This document shows positions 42,153 to 51,500 of a stretch of DNA of 64,000 nt, piece by piece (within the stretch, counting starts at the first letter, position 1; every line of letters starts with the position of its first letter). Both the position numbers and the translations under genes were made by a program. The stretch lies in the NCBI RefSeq assembly GCF_039962255.1, contig NZ_JAMPKY010000005.1:372001-436000 (forward strand). The letters run 5' to 3'. The notes beneath the pieces were generated by a model. It saw only the letters and a list, made by a program, of their open reading frames with translations. It was not told the DNA's origin and did no database searches. The DNA is from Leptolyngbya subtilissima AS-A7 (GTDB lineage Bacteria > Cyanobacteriota > Cyanobacteriia > Phormidesmidales > Phormidesmidaceae).

Positions 42153-43562
42153 ATGGTCAAGTTTAAATCTTACTTTGAGCGTCACTATCCCAACCTAGAG
42201 CGCGTTATCGCCATCATTGCTTTAGTCAACTTGGCGCTAGTCTTTTTTGATCTCACCTATCTCAATTTGCGGCCGGTTTATAGGCAGTATTTGTCCCCTG
42301 TTACACAGGTCTATGACCCCGTTAAAGGCATTAAGGCACATCCTCTAACCGAGCGTTATTTGACCCAGGTTGAACAGCTCAAAAGCCAGCTTGATCAAAC
42401 TGGACTGCGATCGCTCCCCACTCAAAATTCGCTATCAGACTTGCAGAATCTCAGTCAGCAGCTGTCAACAGAGCGCGCCTTTGCTGAGCCCCATGGCGAC
42501 CTTGCCCTAGTTGCCATTCAGCAAGCTCTGCGATCGAGAACAGCTCAGCTTTCAGCCCAGGATGCTTTTAGCCAATTTTGGAGTGCAGACTATCTCGAAC
42601 AGGCGAATTGGCAAACGGAGCTTGAGTTTTGGGATAGGCAAATTCAACCATTTTTTCAGGGCAACTATTATCGCACCGTCAACCGGTGGGGTGCGCCAAC
42701 CGATTATTTTTGGCTGATTGATTTGCCGTTTGTTCTAATTTTTGGGGTAGACATTCTGGCGCGCATTAGTGCTACCCGGCGGCGCAACCCGGATCTAACT
42801 TGGATAGAGGCTGGCCTGCGGCGATGGTACGATCTGTTTTTGCTGCTGCCATTTTGGCGCGGGTGGCGAGCTTTGCCTGTGGCCCTGCGCTTGTACCAGG
42901 TGGATTTGCTAGCACTAGAAGCGGTGCAAGCTGAGGCCCAGCGGGATGTAATTGTCACAGTTGGGGCTGACATTGCCGGTATTGCCGGCATTGAGATCAT
43001 CGAGCAGCTTCAAGATTCAATCCGACAAGGGGAGCTGCTGAATTGGATAGCCCTAATTGACCCAGTGGCTGACTCTGAAAACTCAGTTGATCTGGTAGCT
43101 GAGGAAGAGATCACGGCGATCGCTAGCCGCCTCTACCAAGTTGGGGTAGACAACATCTTGCCCCAGGTTCAACCCGACATTGAGGAGCTGGTGCAGCACA
43201 GCATTGCCAGAACGCTAGAGCAGATGCCAGGATACCCCCAGCTCAACTATTTACCGGGCTTAGAGCAGGTATCTGTGCAGATGATTAAGCACCTGTCTCA
43301 TTCGGTGGCTCAGGGCCTTTACCGCAGTGTTGCGGGGAGCTTGTTAGACGCTAGAGGCGCAGAAATTACCGCTCGCCTACAGCACAATCTACGAGAGGCG
43401 CTCGCCAGTGAATTGAGTCAATACAACACCCGCAAAGAGATTGAATCGAGGTTAGTCAGCGCCTTAGACAAGTTCAAAATCAAATATGTGAAGGCTCTGG
43501 CAGAGGCGGGTGGCGAAACGCTGGCTAACCACACAGAGCTATTGCGCAAGCAGCTCAGCTAA
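42153..43562 (+). CDS. Conserved hypothetical membrane protein
   Basis: The start chosen is ATG 42153 (MVKFKSYFERHYPNLE); a start at 42132 is in frame. The 469-residue product has one N-terminal hydrophobic helix (VIAIIALVNLALVFFDLTYL), then a charged region of about 150 residues, and two more hydrophobic stretches (FWLIDLPFVLIFGVDILARI and WYDLFLLLPFWRGWRAL). The C-terminal half is helical and charged. The central part resembles the voltage-sensor or ion-channel-like region in some cyanobacterial proteins, but no channel signature is seen. I do not recognise the family. Confidence 0.75.
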   Translation: MVKFKSYFERHYPNLERVIAIIALVNLALVFFDLTYLNLRPVYRQYLSPVTQVYDPVKGIKAHPLTERYLTQVEQLKSQLDQTGLRSLPTQNSLSDLQNLSQQLSTERAFAEPHGDLALVAIQQALRSRTAQLSAQDAFSQFWSADYLEQANWQTELEFWDRQIQPFFQGNYYRTVNRWGAPTDYFWLIDLPFVLIFGVDILARISATRRRNPDLTWIEAGLRRWYDLFLLLPFWRGWRALPVALRLYQVDLLALEAVQAEAQRDVIVTVGADIAGIAGIEIIEQLQDSIRQGELLNWIALIDPVADSENSVDLVAEEEITAIASRLYQVGVDNILPQVQPDIEELVQHSIARTLEQMPGYPQLNYLPGLEQVSVQMIKHLSHSVAQGLYRSVAGSLLDARGAEITARLQHNLREALASELSQYNTRKEIESRLVSALDKFKIKYVKALAEAGGETLANHTELLRKQLS

Positions 43563-43900
43563 CATTGCTGCTCTCATAAGCCTTTGCATTCAAGCAGCCT
43601 ATCTTTGATCCCCTAACCTATTCCCTCCCAGGTAGGAGGGTAAATAGGTCAAAGAACCTTAAACTTTTAAATATTGTTTAGCCGCGAGCTGACCCACCTA
43701 GAGCTGGTCAGGCTTGAAGTGGTGCCAGCTTAATTTTGAGGCTGTTTATTGCAAAAATAGGTTGAATGGCAGTGCCTCAACGACAGCTTTAATCCGGTTA
43801 TCAAAAGACACTAGTTGAAGGGTCTGGTTTAGTTAACTCTTAACTTCTATTCTTCTGAAGACTTTTGGTAGCGATGACTTGCAGAGATTAAACAAAAATT
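43563..43900. other. Intergenic region with one hairpin
   Basis: At 43617-43648 CCTATT-CCTCC pairs with GGAGG-AATAGG, a probable terminator of the preceding gene. I see nothing else, and the rest is A+T-rich leader DNA of the next gene. Confidence 0.5.
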
Positions 43901-45019
43901 ATGCAAAGAGTACTAATTATCGGCGGCTGTGGACGAATTGGTGGCAGTATTGCTAAAGACATTTTGGCTCACACTGATGCTGAAGTGACTATTACCGGGC
44001 GCAACCCCCAACTGGGTACCGCAGCTTTAGAAAGACTGGGTTCCAAAGTGCAGTTTCAGCTGTTGGATCTGACGAATCAACCGGAGGTGGAAACAGCGGT
44101 CGCTAAGGCAGATCTGGTCATCCATTCGGCTGGCCCTTTTCACTACCGAGATGTTGGTGTTTTGCGCGCCTGTATTGATCAGGGAGTCGGCTACACCGAC
44201 GTTAGCGATGAACGCAGTTTTACCCGCAAAGCCCTAGCCTTGCACGCTGAGGCCGAGGCTGCCGGGGTGACAGCCGTCATCAATACTGGGGTATTTCCTG
44301 GTATCTCAAACAGCATGGTGCGCCAAGGGGTCGAAGCCTTAGACAAAGCGACCTCGATTCAACTGAGCTACATCGTTGCTGGCTCTGGTGGTGCTGGCGT
44401 GACGGTGATGCGAACTACTTTTATTGGTCTGCAACGCCCCTTCGAGGCCTGGCTGAACGGTATCTGGCAATCGGTGAAACCTTACTCAGGTCGAGAAACT
44501 TTGGAGTTCCCGGCTCCCTACGGCAAGGCCAATGTCTACTGGTATGACATGCCTGAGTCGATTACTCTACAGGAAACCTTTCCGGTAGATAATGTAATTA
44601 CAAAGTTTGGCGTAGTGCCCGACTTTTATAACCACGCTACTTGGGCAATGGCCAACTGGCTGCCACCAGTGGTGTTGCGCAATCGGCAAACGGTAGAGTT
44701 TTTAGCCCATGTCAGTCATTCTATGACCAGTGTGACCGATCGCTTTAGCGGTACCGGGGTAGCTATGCGCTGTGACATCAAGGGGCAGCAAGGGGGGCAG
44801 GATGCTCACTATGTCAGCACCTTTGCCCATGAGAGCGCTGCGATCGCTACTGGCCTGGGCACGGGCAGTATTGCAGAGCTGATGCTAACCGGCAAGCTCG
44901 AATGCCCTGGGGTGCACCCCGTGGAGCAAGCGCTGCCCACAGATTTATTCAAAGCAACGATGGATTCTCGCCAGCTAGAGATTCGTGAAACCATGAGCCA
45001 AGTCGAGGTGACTGCTTAA
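43901..45019 (+). CDS. Saccharopine dehydrogenase-like NAD(P)-binding protein
   Basis: The 372-residue product has an N-terminal Rossmann fold with VLIIGGCGRIGGSIAKDI, the usual GxGxxG-like turn, then VTITGRNPQLG and DLVIHSAGPFHYRDVGVLRACIDQGVGYTDVSDE, the motif of the Lys9/saccharopine reductase family. The C-terminal part is unlike true lysine-pathway enzymes and belongs to the wider family that also includes lipid-associated oxidoreductases. No signal peptide is present. The substrate is unknown; most of the family in cyanobacteria is uncharacterised. Confidence 0.85.
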   Translation: MQRVLIIGGCGRIGGSIAKDILAHTDAEVTITGRNPQLGTAALERLGSKVQFQLLDLTNQPEVETAVAKADLVIHSAGPFHYRDVGVLRACIDQGVGYTDVSDERSFTRKALALHAEAEAAGVTAVINTGVFPGISNSMVRQGVEALDKATSIQLSYIVAGSGGAGVTVMRTTFIGLQRPFEAWLNGIWQSVKPYSGRETLEFPAPYGKANVYWYDMPESITLQETFPVDNVITKFGVVPDFYNHATWAMANWLPPVVLRNRQTVEFLAHVSHSMTSVTDRFSGTGVAMRCDIKGQQGGQDAHYVSTFAHESAAIATGLGTGSIAELMLTGKLECPGVHPVEQALPTDLFKATMDSRQLEIRETMSQVEVTA

Positions 45020-45431
45020 CTTGCTCAAGAGCAAAAATAGAAGGGCGAAAAACTAAAAAATGCTCAATAGGCTTGGATTGGGATATCTTGCGCTGTCCTG
45101 ATCCAGGCTTCGTCTGCTATATAAATCACACTTTTGGGCTGGATGCGATCGCATAACCTATTGAGTCAAGGCTCTAGGTATCGATACGCCAATTTTTGGC
45201 GCCGAATCTTAGGAATTTGTGTTTTAGTGCTCATTGAGCAAGCACTTAGGAGAGCCCCTTTCTAGCTATTCCTAGGCTTGGGCAAGAAGTACCTCGGAAG
45301 ATTTTTTTAATCTATCTACCTGTAGATCGTCAAACCATCTCATCCTTGGGGTTGAGGTTGGTATTACGGTGAAAAAATTATTGTTTGGTTAAGTAACAAA
45401 TTTTTTCTTATTCCCGAAAAAGGGGATTGTT
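45020..45431. other. Intergenic region, A+T-rich, nothing firm
   Basis: Some inverted words occur (CTCAATAGG near 45063 and CCTATTGAG near 45158; TGCTCA-TTG-AGCA near 45230), but I cannot define an element. No open frame or RNA is recognised. Confidence 0.45.
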
Positions 45432-46349
45432 ATGTATCGGCCAGAAAAAGTACAGGCTTACTTGACCTCCATCAGTGAAAGCCGTTCTCCCGTGGAAGAC
45501 GCTTTAAAGCGCAACATTTTTAAGTATGGTTTGTGGTTGCTAGGAATTCCGGCGATCATTTATGGAGCAGTTGATCGGGGTGTGGCAGCTTTCTCCGGTC
45601 CTGTCTTCGATGCGACTGACATCTCCTACTGCTTAATAGGACTAGTTATTTTGCTGGGATGGGTTTGCATTGGTTTGGCCGAAGATCATCCCGACGGGAC
45701 CATCCTAAAGGCAGATCAGTCAATTGATTCTGCGATCGCCCCAGCCTCAGAATACATTGCTCAACAGACTTATCGGCTGCCGTTTCCCTACCTCTGTCAG
45801 GTTTACCATCTGCTCAACGTTCAACATTTAGAAGACATCCATCGCTTCAGCCTAGGAAATTTGAAGGTCATTAAAGTCAGCGATTTCCAAGCAACCCAAG
45901 AGGGCGGCAAAATTCGTTTCGAAACGATGCTAGATTCCCCTTTTAACGTTCTTCGCATGTGGCGAAACCCAGTGGTTGAAGTGGATCTGACGATTCACTC
46001 ACCTCATCAAATTGAGCTAAAAGTGCCAACTTACGGCCAAAAGTTTATTCGAGTTTTATTTAATGTGTTGCCTCTCAATGACCAAGAGCATCACCTGTCA
46101 ATTCAATTGTTTAGCAACTTAGCATGGCCGAAGGAATTGCTGAAAGCCATATTAATTGTGGCTTCTAGTCTTACCCTTCTCGAGGACCTGCCCTACCTGA
46201 ACCACTTGGCCAGACGTAACTATGACCGACTGTTTAGCCAAACTTCTGAAAAACGACGGTCGAGTCAGGCTATGCAGCTCTTTCATCGCTATGCCGATCT
46301 CTACAATGGCTCTTGGAAATATCGGCAAATGCAGCTGCTAGATAATTAA
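45432..46349 (+). CDS. Hypothetical membrane-associated protein
   Basis: The 305-residue product has two N-terminal hydrophobic segments (YGLWLLGIPAIIYGAVD and ISYCLIGLVILLGWVCIGL). The long soluble part contains HLEDIHRFSLGNLKVIKVSDF and a later hydrophobic ILIVASSLTLLEDLPYL. The protein is most likely in the membrane with its larger domain in the cytosol. GGGGATTGTT precedes the ATG, with GGGG as a possible ribosome binding site. No family is recognised. Confidence 0.75.
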   Translation: MYRPEKVQAYLTSISESRSPVEDALKRNIFKYGLWLLGIPAIIYGAVDRGVAAFSGPVFDATDISYCLIGLVILLGWVCIGLAEDHPDGTILKADQSIDSAIAPASEYIAQQTYRLPFPYLCQVYHLLNVQHLEDIHRFSLGNLKVIKVSDFQATQEGGKIRFETMLDSPFNVLRMWRNPVVEVDLTIHSPHQIELKVPTYGQKFIRVLFNVLPLNDQEHHLSIQLFSNLAWPKELLKAILIVASSLTLLEDLPYLNHLARRNYDRLFSQTSEKRRSSQAMQLFHRYADLYNGSWKYRQMQLLDN

Positions 46350-46449
46350 TAGCTCACCAATAGGGAAAGTCATTCTTCAGACAGTTGCAGTTGACTAAAA
46401 GTGGCGCAAATTTAGAGGTAGACGAACCTTAGTGGGCTTGGAGGTAAAA

Positions 46450-46884
46450 ATGCCCTGGACTTACGACGAATTCCCAACCTCCATGAAGAATCTGACTGCT
46501 GAGGTGCGGCGAAAGGCGATTGATATTGCCAATGCTCTTTTAGACGATGGGTATGAGGAAGGTCGGGCGATCGCGATTGCCACTGCTCAATCAGAAAAGT
46601 GGGCTAAACGCCGTCACAAGCAAATCGCTAAGAAAAATACCGGTGGCACCACAGGTCAGGCCGTTGCTGCCGATGATGAAAAAGATAATGGAGAATCCAT
46701 TCACGTCTTTGCTGATCCGGAAGAGTCAGGGTGGATTGCGACCCAGGGCCAAAAACGGATTGCCCAGGGCAGCAAAAAGACTGATGTAGTCGACAAAGCA
46801 AAAGAGAAGGCCAAGGCTCAAAGGACGGAACTCTGTATTCACAACAAGCAGGGCGATCTTGTTGAAGAACACGACTATTCATAA
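46450..46884 (+). CDS. DUF2188/YdaT-like stress-type protein
   Basis: The start ATG 46450 has GGAGGT five bases upstream, which decides against the in-frame GTG at 46432. The first part (MPWTYDEFPTSMKNLTAEVRRKAIDIANALL...YEEGRAIAIATAQSEKWAKRR) resembles YdaT-type small proteins of Bacillus general stress. The second part (IHVFADPEESGWIATQGQKRIAQGSKKTDVVDKAKEKAKAQRTELCIHNKQGDLVEEHDY) is a DUF2188 domain. The fusion of the two is short (144 residues) and has no signal. It may be induced under stress; no regulatory site is seen. Confidence 0.85.
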   Translation: MPWTYDEFPTSMKNLTAEVRRKAIDIANALLDDGYEEGRAIAIATAQSEKWAKRRHKQIAKKNTGGTTGQAVAADDEKDNGESIHVFADPEESGWIATQGQKRIAQGSKKTDVVDKAKEKAKAQRTELCIHNKQGDLVEEHDYS

Positions 46885-47397
46885 GAGCGCTAGATCCCTG
46901 CTTAGATAAAACCCAAATCTCTTTCTTTTCAAGACTTTTCTGAAAACCTTAGAAATGTCGGTCAGTTTCGCATGATGTGAGTGTACTGGCTCAGCGTAGA
47001 CTGTGTGGTCATGAGGATGGTCAGCGCTAGTTTCCTGAAAATTCTTCAGCTTCAAGCGGCCACCCTTCAAAAAAAGCTGCTTGGAAGATGCTAATAGCTT
47101 GTAAAGCCTTAATCTGCTGCCGGTACGATGCAGGAGCACTGGCACTTGCTTTAAAAGCGCTGCTGGAAGCGAGCCTACTTAATGCGCGCGTTTAGTGAAG
47201 TAGGGTTGTCTAGACGGTTGTTGAGTCACTTCCAAACTAGCTCGGCGAGTTGCGCTGGATAGCGTAAACGGTGGCCGAAGCGACGTTAGAAGGGGGCTTT
47301 CACCCGGTAGGATACTACAGGATATTTAACGCTTCAGCGCGTGCGCCCTCAATGGCGAGGTTGCAAGGTCTATGGAATTACCAACGGAGTAGTCGTT
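46885..47397. other. Intergenic region upstream of enolase
   Basis: About 510 nt without a convincing gene; a minus-strand open frame of 88 codons at 46879-47145 has no supporting features. The part just upstream of the enolase start holds its promoter and the GGAG ribosome binding site. Confidence 0.5.
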
Positions 47398-48696
47398 ATG
47401 GTCGCAATTACATCGGTTCACGGTAGGCAGATTCTAGATTCGCGGGGCAACCCCACGGTTGAAGTCGATGTAGTGCTAGAAGGTGGGGCTAAGGGGCGTG
47501 CTGGCGTGCCTTCTGGAGCATCCACCGGTATTCGCGAAGCCCTAGAACTGCGGGATGACGACAAAGTCGTCTACGGTGGTAAAGGGGTGCTCAAGGCCGT
47601 AGCCAACGTCAACGACACCATTGCCCCAGCCATCCTCGGCATGGATGCGATGGATCTCGCCGCCGTAGATCACAAAATGCTGGCTTTAGACGGCACTGAC
47701 AACAAGGGTACTCTGGGCGCTAACGCCATTTTGGGCGTATCGATGGCGGTGGCTCGGGCTGCTGCCGTTGCTGCCGATATTCCCCTATACGTGCATCTAG
47801 GTGGACCCGATTCGGTGCTGCTGCCGGTGCCCTGCTTCAACATCATCAACGGCGGTGCCCATGCCGACAACAGCGTCGATTTTCAAGAATTCATGATTGC
47901 TCCGGTGGGTGCGCCGACTTTTTCTGAGGCGCTGCGCTACGGGGCCGAGGTCTACCACGCGCTCAAGTCGGTGCTGAAAGCGGCGGGCTATAGCACCGCT
48001 ATCGGCGACGAGGGCGGTTTTGCCCCTAACCTCAAGAGCAATGTGGAAGCGATCGAAGTCATTCTCAAGGGCATTGAGAAAGCCGGTCTGCGGCCTGGGG
48101 ATGACATTGCGATCGCCCTTGACCCGGCCGTCAGCGAGCTGTACCAAGAAGACGGCAGCTATCTGTTCTACAAATCCGACAACAGCCGCAAGTCTACCGC
48201 CGACATGATTGACCTGTGGGAAAGCTGGGTCAATCAGTTTCCCATTGTGTCGATCGAAGACGGCCTCGGCGAGCAAGACTGGGCAGGTTGGCAGGCCATG
48301 ACCCAGCGATTAGGCGATCGCATTCAGCTGGTCGGCGACGATGCCTTTGTAACTAACCCTGCCATCATTGCCCAGGCGATCAAAGACGGCGTTGGCAACT
48401 CGACCCTGGTCAAGGTCAATCAAATTGGCTCGATTACTGAAACCCTTGAAGCGATCAAAATGTCCCACGAGGCGGGCTACACCTGCATGGTCAGCCACCG
48501 CTCCGGCGAAACCCCCGACGACTTCATCGCCGACCTGGTGGTGGGCGCGATGACCGGCCAGATCAAGTCCGGTGCCCCCTGCCGAGGCGAACGCCTATCG
48601 AAGTACAACCAGTTGCTGCGCATCGAAGAAGAACTGGGTGCTAAGGGCCAATATGCCGGGCTCAACACCTTCAAGCGCAAAACTCTGACTGCCTAG
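47398..48696 (+). CDS. eno: Enolase
   Basis: The start is ATG 47398, with GGAG nine bases upstream; the frame is open to 47341 but the family starts here ([25 protein letters not shown]). At 432 residues it is normal length. The enzyme converts 2-phosphoglycerate to phosphoenolpyruvate. Metal and catalytic residues are in [37 protein letters not shown] and the HRSGET loop. It probably also takes part in the RNA degradosome-like assembly, as in other bacteria. A strong terminator follows. Confidence 0.97.
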   Translation: MVAITSVHGRQILDSRGNPTVEVDVVLEGGAKGRAGVPSGASTGIREALELRDDDKVVYGGKGVLKAVANVNDTIAPAILGMDAMDLAAVDHKMLALDGTDNKGTLGANAILGVSMAVARAAAVAADIPLYVHLGGPDSVLLPVPCFNIINGGAHADNSVDFQEFMIAPVGAPTFSEALRYGAEVYHALKSVLKAAGYSTAIGDEGGFAPNLKSNVEAIEVILKGIEKAGLRPGDDIAIALDPAVSELYQEDGSYLFYKSDNSRKSTADMIDLWESWVNQFPIVSIEDGLGEQDWAGWQAMTQRLGDRIQLVGDDAFVTNPAIIAQAIKDGVGNSTLVKVNQIGSITETLEAIKMSHEAGYTCMVSHRSGETPDDFIADLVVGAMTGQIKSGAPCRGERLSKYNQLLRIEEELGAKGQYAGLNTFKRKTLTA

Positions 48697-48747
48697 GGAT
48701 CACAACCTCCCATCCCTCTCACGCAAAAGAGGGATGCCTGAACTCAG

Positions 48748-48775
48748 ACTGCCGTAGCCCTGCTGCGGCAGTTTT
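48748..48775 (+). terminator. Rho-independent terminator after enolase
   Basis: ACTGCCG pairs with CGGCAGT and is followed by TTTTT. A second hairpin (CATCCCTC with GAGGGATG) precedes it at about 48711-48736. Confidence 0.85.
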
Positions 48776-48781
48776 TGTCTG

Positions 48782-48807
48782 TAGGGGCTGAGCATGCTCA
48801 GCCCCTA
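48782..48807. repeat. 26-bp perfect palindrome of the TAGGGGC family
   Basis: TAGGGGC and GCCCCTA enclose TGAGCATGCTCA, itself a perfect palindrome. Other members are 55476-55500 and 57308-57335, with the same outer arms and a different self-complementary core. Confidence 0.75.
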
Positions 48808-48842
48808 TCACAGAGTTCACCAAACAGCGTTCGGTAGGAACC

Positions 48843-48872
48843 AAAAAAATCCCGGCTTGACCCAGCCGGGAT
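48843..48872 (-). terminator. Rho-independent terminator of the small membrane protein gene
   Basis: On the minus strand AATCCCGGCT pairs with AGCCGGGATT and a run of seven T follows. It lies 33 nt past the stop codon of the gene at 48905-49111, which supports that gene as real. Confidence 0.85.
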
Positions 48873-48904
48873 TACCATGCCTTCCTAATCCGAACATCGA
48901 ACTC

Positions 48905-49111
48905 CTACGGATCGCTGGGCCTAAAGTTATCTGGCAGTTCACACTGCCCAGTCGGTCCCACAACTCTGATATAGCCTCCCCCGTCCTGCAATTCCATCTC
49001 AAACTCCCCCTGAAATTCAGACAGCACTAGCGCCACCAGCGCCCCGACTAATACAAACCCCGCCGCCGCTGCCACCCCTTTCAACCCCTGCTGAAACGAT
49101 TCGCTCAACAT
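48905..49111 (-). CDS. Small membrane protein (68 residues)
   Basis: The product has one transmembrane helix (GVAAAAGFVLVGALVALVLSE) near the N-terminus and a polar C-terminal tail (FEMELQDGGGYIRVVGPTGQCELPDNFRPSD). The gene has a G-rich ribosome-binding stretch (GAGGGGGCGGGG) just before its ATG and its own terminator at 48843-48872. I do not recognise it. It may be a stress-type small membrane protein, but that is only a guess. Confidence 0.7.
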   Translation of the reverse strand: MLSESFQQGLKGVAAAAGFVLVGALVALVLSEFQGEFEMELQDGGGYIRVVGPTGQCELPDNFRPSDP

Positions 49112-49204
49112 CCCCGCCCCCTCGGCAATGCCTAAACAACCCTCTAGTGCTTAGTAAGCGTTAGCGAGCAACTGAGACAGCAAGCTGGGTACGGTTATCC
49201 CCGC

Positions 49205-51307
49205 TTAGGGCTGCAAATATTGTCGAAAAAATTCGATTTGCAGCTGTGCGGCTAGAGACTGATGGCCCGACCCATAGAGGCTGTGCCCCACCCCCTGAAA
49301 CTCATAGAGGGTAACGGGCACCTCCGCCCGCTCAATCACATCGTGGAAGTTGCGGGCTACATCGACCTGCAAAAAATCTTCGGCCCCATGAAACAACAGC
49401 GTGGGGGTGCGAATTGATGCCGCATTGTAGAGGGGCGACGTCTGCAGGTAGGCGCTAGGAGCTTCCATCGGCGTTTGTCCTACCAAGTACGACAGCAGCG
49501 ACGAGTAGCCCAGCTGCCACTCTGTCAGCGTGTCGAGCAGTGAGCACTGGGGGTTGGCCGCCGCCGCCAGCTGAGGATACTGGCTGGTGAACTGAGCTGT
49601 GTAGTAGCCCCCGTAGGAGCAGCCCGTGATCCCCACCTGGTTAGCGGTCGTCCACCCCTGCTGAATCATCTGGCGCACAATCTCAGCTCCCTCTTGGAGG
49701 TCGAGCTGCCCAAAGTTTTGGTTGTCGGCCAGAGCGCGGTAAAACTCGGGGCCAAAGCCCTCGCGCCCTGACAGGGGCACCACCAGCACCGCCAGGCCAA
49801 AGTTGGGCAGCAGGTTCAGCGGCATTTCGACCTCGGTGGCAAACTCGTTCGCCATCGAGAAGCCCGGCCCCCCCTGCTGCCAAACTACAATCGGCACTCC
49901 TTGGGGCGGGAAGGCGCTGCCCGCGGGTTGAATCAGAAAGCCTTGGCGCTCCCCCTGAGTAGTGGTAAAGCTTACCGGATCCATCCGCACTCGGTTACTG
50001 CTGACAACGGCCTCGTTGATGGTGGTGAGCGATCGCGGCTCCGACTCGCCATCGGTTGTGAGCGCAAACAGCTCGGGCGGCTGCGTCACCGATGAAAAGC
50101 CGTATACCACAGTGTCGCCATTCTCACTAGCAACAATCGACGCCGAATCCACGGAGCCTGGCGGCAGCGGCAGGGGAGTAAGGGTTCGCTGGCCTAGGTC
50201 GTAGACATGCAGGTGGCGGTTGATGCCCTCAGTGCCCCAAAACAGCAGGCGATCGCCGCCTAAAAACTGCCCCCCTGTTTCCGTTGGCCCCCGCAGAGCG
50301 TCAGCCTCGATCGTATCTAGCACCGTCCCAGCTAGGTCATAGACCTCAAAGTAGGCTGACTCAGGAAACACGTAGGATGGATATTCCCGACCCGCCACCG
50401 CGCTGGGCCGATAGCGCTTGAGCAGCAGCCGTTGGCCATCGGGACTGAGGCTGGCCCCAGCAAAGGGGTCGCCACCACGAGCTGGAGCGGTTAGCTCTAG
50501 ACGTAGCGGTTCAGATTGGGTGAAGTCAAACACTCGCACGGTGCTGTGCTGGTGAAAGGGGTTATCTACCGGATCCAGGCGGCCCAGGGCGTCTTGCACT
50601 ACGGGCTTGGCCAGGCTAGGGGTGTTGGGAGTGCGATCGTACAGGCGGCGTTCCTCCCCCGACGACATCACCAGGGCCACTTGATCACCGCTCTCTGACC
50701 AGGCCAAGGGCTGAATCTGCAACCCCTCGGGCAGTTTGGCTACCTCCACTCGACGCAGCGACGGCAAAAACACCACATAGATGGTGTCCTCGTCTTCGCC
50801 GTAGACCCGCAGGGCAAACTTCGAAAAGTCGGGGGCCATGCCCAAGATTTCACCCTCTTCGGGCTGGGTGGGATAAACCTGGGTGCGCGATGCAATCTCT
50901 GTCACCCGGTTGACGCTGATGATTTCCCAGGGGCCGTAGGGATCCTGCTGCACAAACCGCAGAGTGTCGTTGCTGATCCAGCGCAGGGGCAGGTCAGGGC
51001 TGACCATGTCATACTCCAAGGCGAGGGCATCGCTCAGCGTCCCGGTGCGCAAGTTGAGAAAGTGCAAACTGCGATCTTCTGTAAAGATGCGGCTGCTGAC
51101 AGCCACCACCAGGGTAGAGCCGTCGGGGCTTAGGGTGCTGAGTACCTCAATCTGCCGCACCCCGAGCAGGGCATCGAGCCGAGTTTGTTCAGCCTCGGAT
51201 AGGGGCGGTACCTCAAATCCTTCAAGCTCTACGGAGATGATCTCTGCTTGGCCTGGAACTGCCGCTATCACAGCCGCGAGGGTGGCTAGGGCGAGCGATC
51301 GCAGCAT
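49205..51307 (-). CDS. Exported prolyl oligopeptidase-family (S9) peptidase
   Basis: The start chosen is ATG 51307 (MLRSLALATLAAVIAAVPGQAE), which gives a clean Sec signal; a GTG at 51379 would add 24 residues. The 700-residue product has an N-terminal beta-propeller-like region and a C-terminal alpha/beta hydrolase. The catalytic Ser is in GITGCSYGGYY, the acid in LLFHGAEDFLQVD and the His in GVGHSLYGSG. It would cleave short peptides in the periplasm. It is not a typical prolyl oligopeptidase because the propeller words are diverged. Confidence 0.9.
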   Translation of the reverse strand: MLRSLALATLAAVIAAVPGQAEIISVELEGFEVPPLSEAEQTRLDALLGVRQIEVLSTLSPDGSTLVVAVSSRIFTEDRSLHFLNLRTGTLSDALALEYDMVSPDLPLRWISNDTLRFVQQDPYGPWEIISVNRVTEIASRTQVYPTQPEEGEILGMAPDFSKFALRVYGEDEDTIYVVFLPSLRRVEVAKLPEGLQIQPLAWSESGDQVALVMSSGEERRLYDRTPNTPSLAKPVVQDALGRLDPVDNPFHQHSTVRVFDFTQSEPLRLELTAPARGGDPFAGASLSPDGQRLLLKRYRPSAVAGREYPSYVFPESAYFEVYDLAGTVLDTIEADALRGPTETGGQFLGGDRLLFWGTEGINRHLHVYDLGQRTLTPLPLPPGSVDSASIVASENGDTVVYGFSSVTQPPELFALTTDGESEPRSLTTINEAVVSSNRVRMDPVSFTTTQGERQGFLIQPAGSAFPPQGVPIVVWQQGGPGFSMANEFATEVEMPLNLLPNFGLAVLVVPLSGREGFGPEFYRALADNQNFGQLDLQEGAEIVRQMIQQGWTTANQVGITGCSYGGYYTAQFTSQYPQLAAAANPQCSLLDTLTEWQLGYSSLLSYLVGQTPMEAPSAYLQTSPLYNAASIRTPTLLFHGAEDFLQVDVARNFHDVIERAEVPVTLYEFQGVGHSLYGSGHQSLAAQLQIEFFRQYLQP

Positions 51308-51500
51308 TGCGGCCCTAAGAGAACAGCGGCGACTTAACCCACTGCCCCAACCACCAAAATTACGCCAGGAATTCGCCACCGTGGCCCTGTAATTAAAGAC
51401 AAGTCATCATAGCGCCATCCCCATACCTGGCGGGTGATCTAACCAGAGTTTGTTAACAACCCTGCCACCCCTCTCGCCGAGAGCAGCCCAGCGAGCTACC

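Noticed and set aside
46879-47145. 88-codon minus-strand frame downstream of the DUF2188 gene
   Set aside because: No supporting signal or motif; the composition looks like a chance frame.
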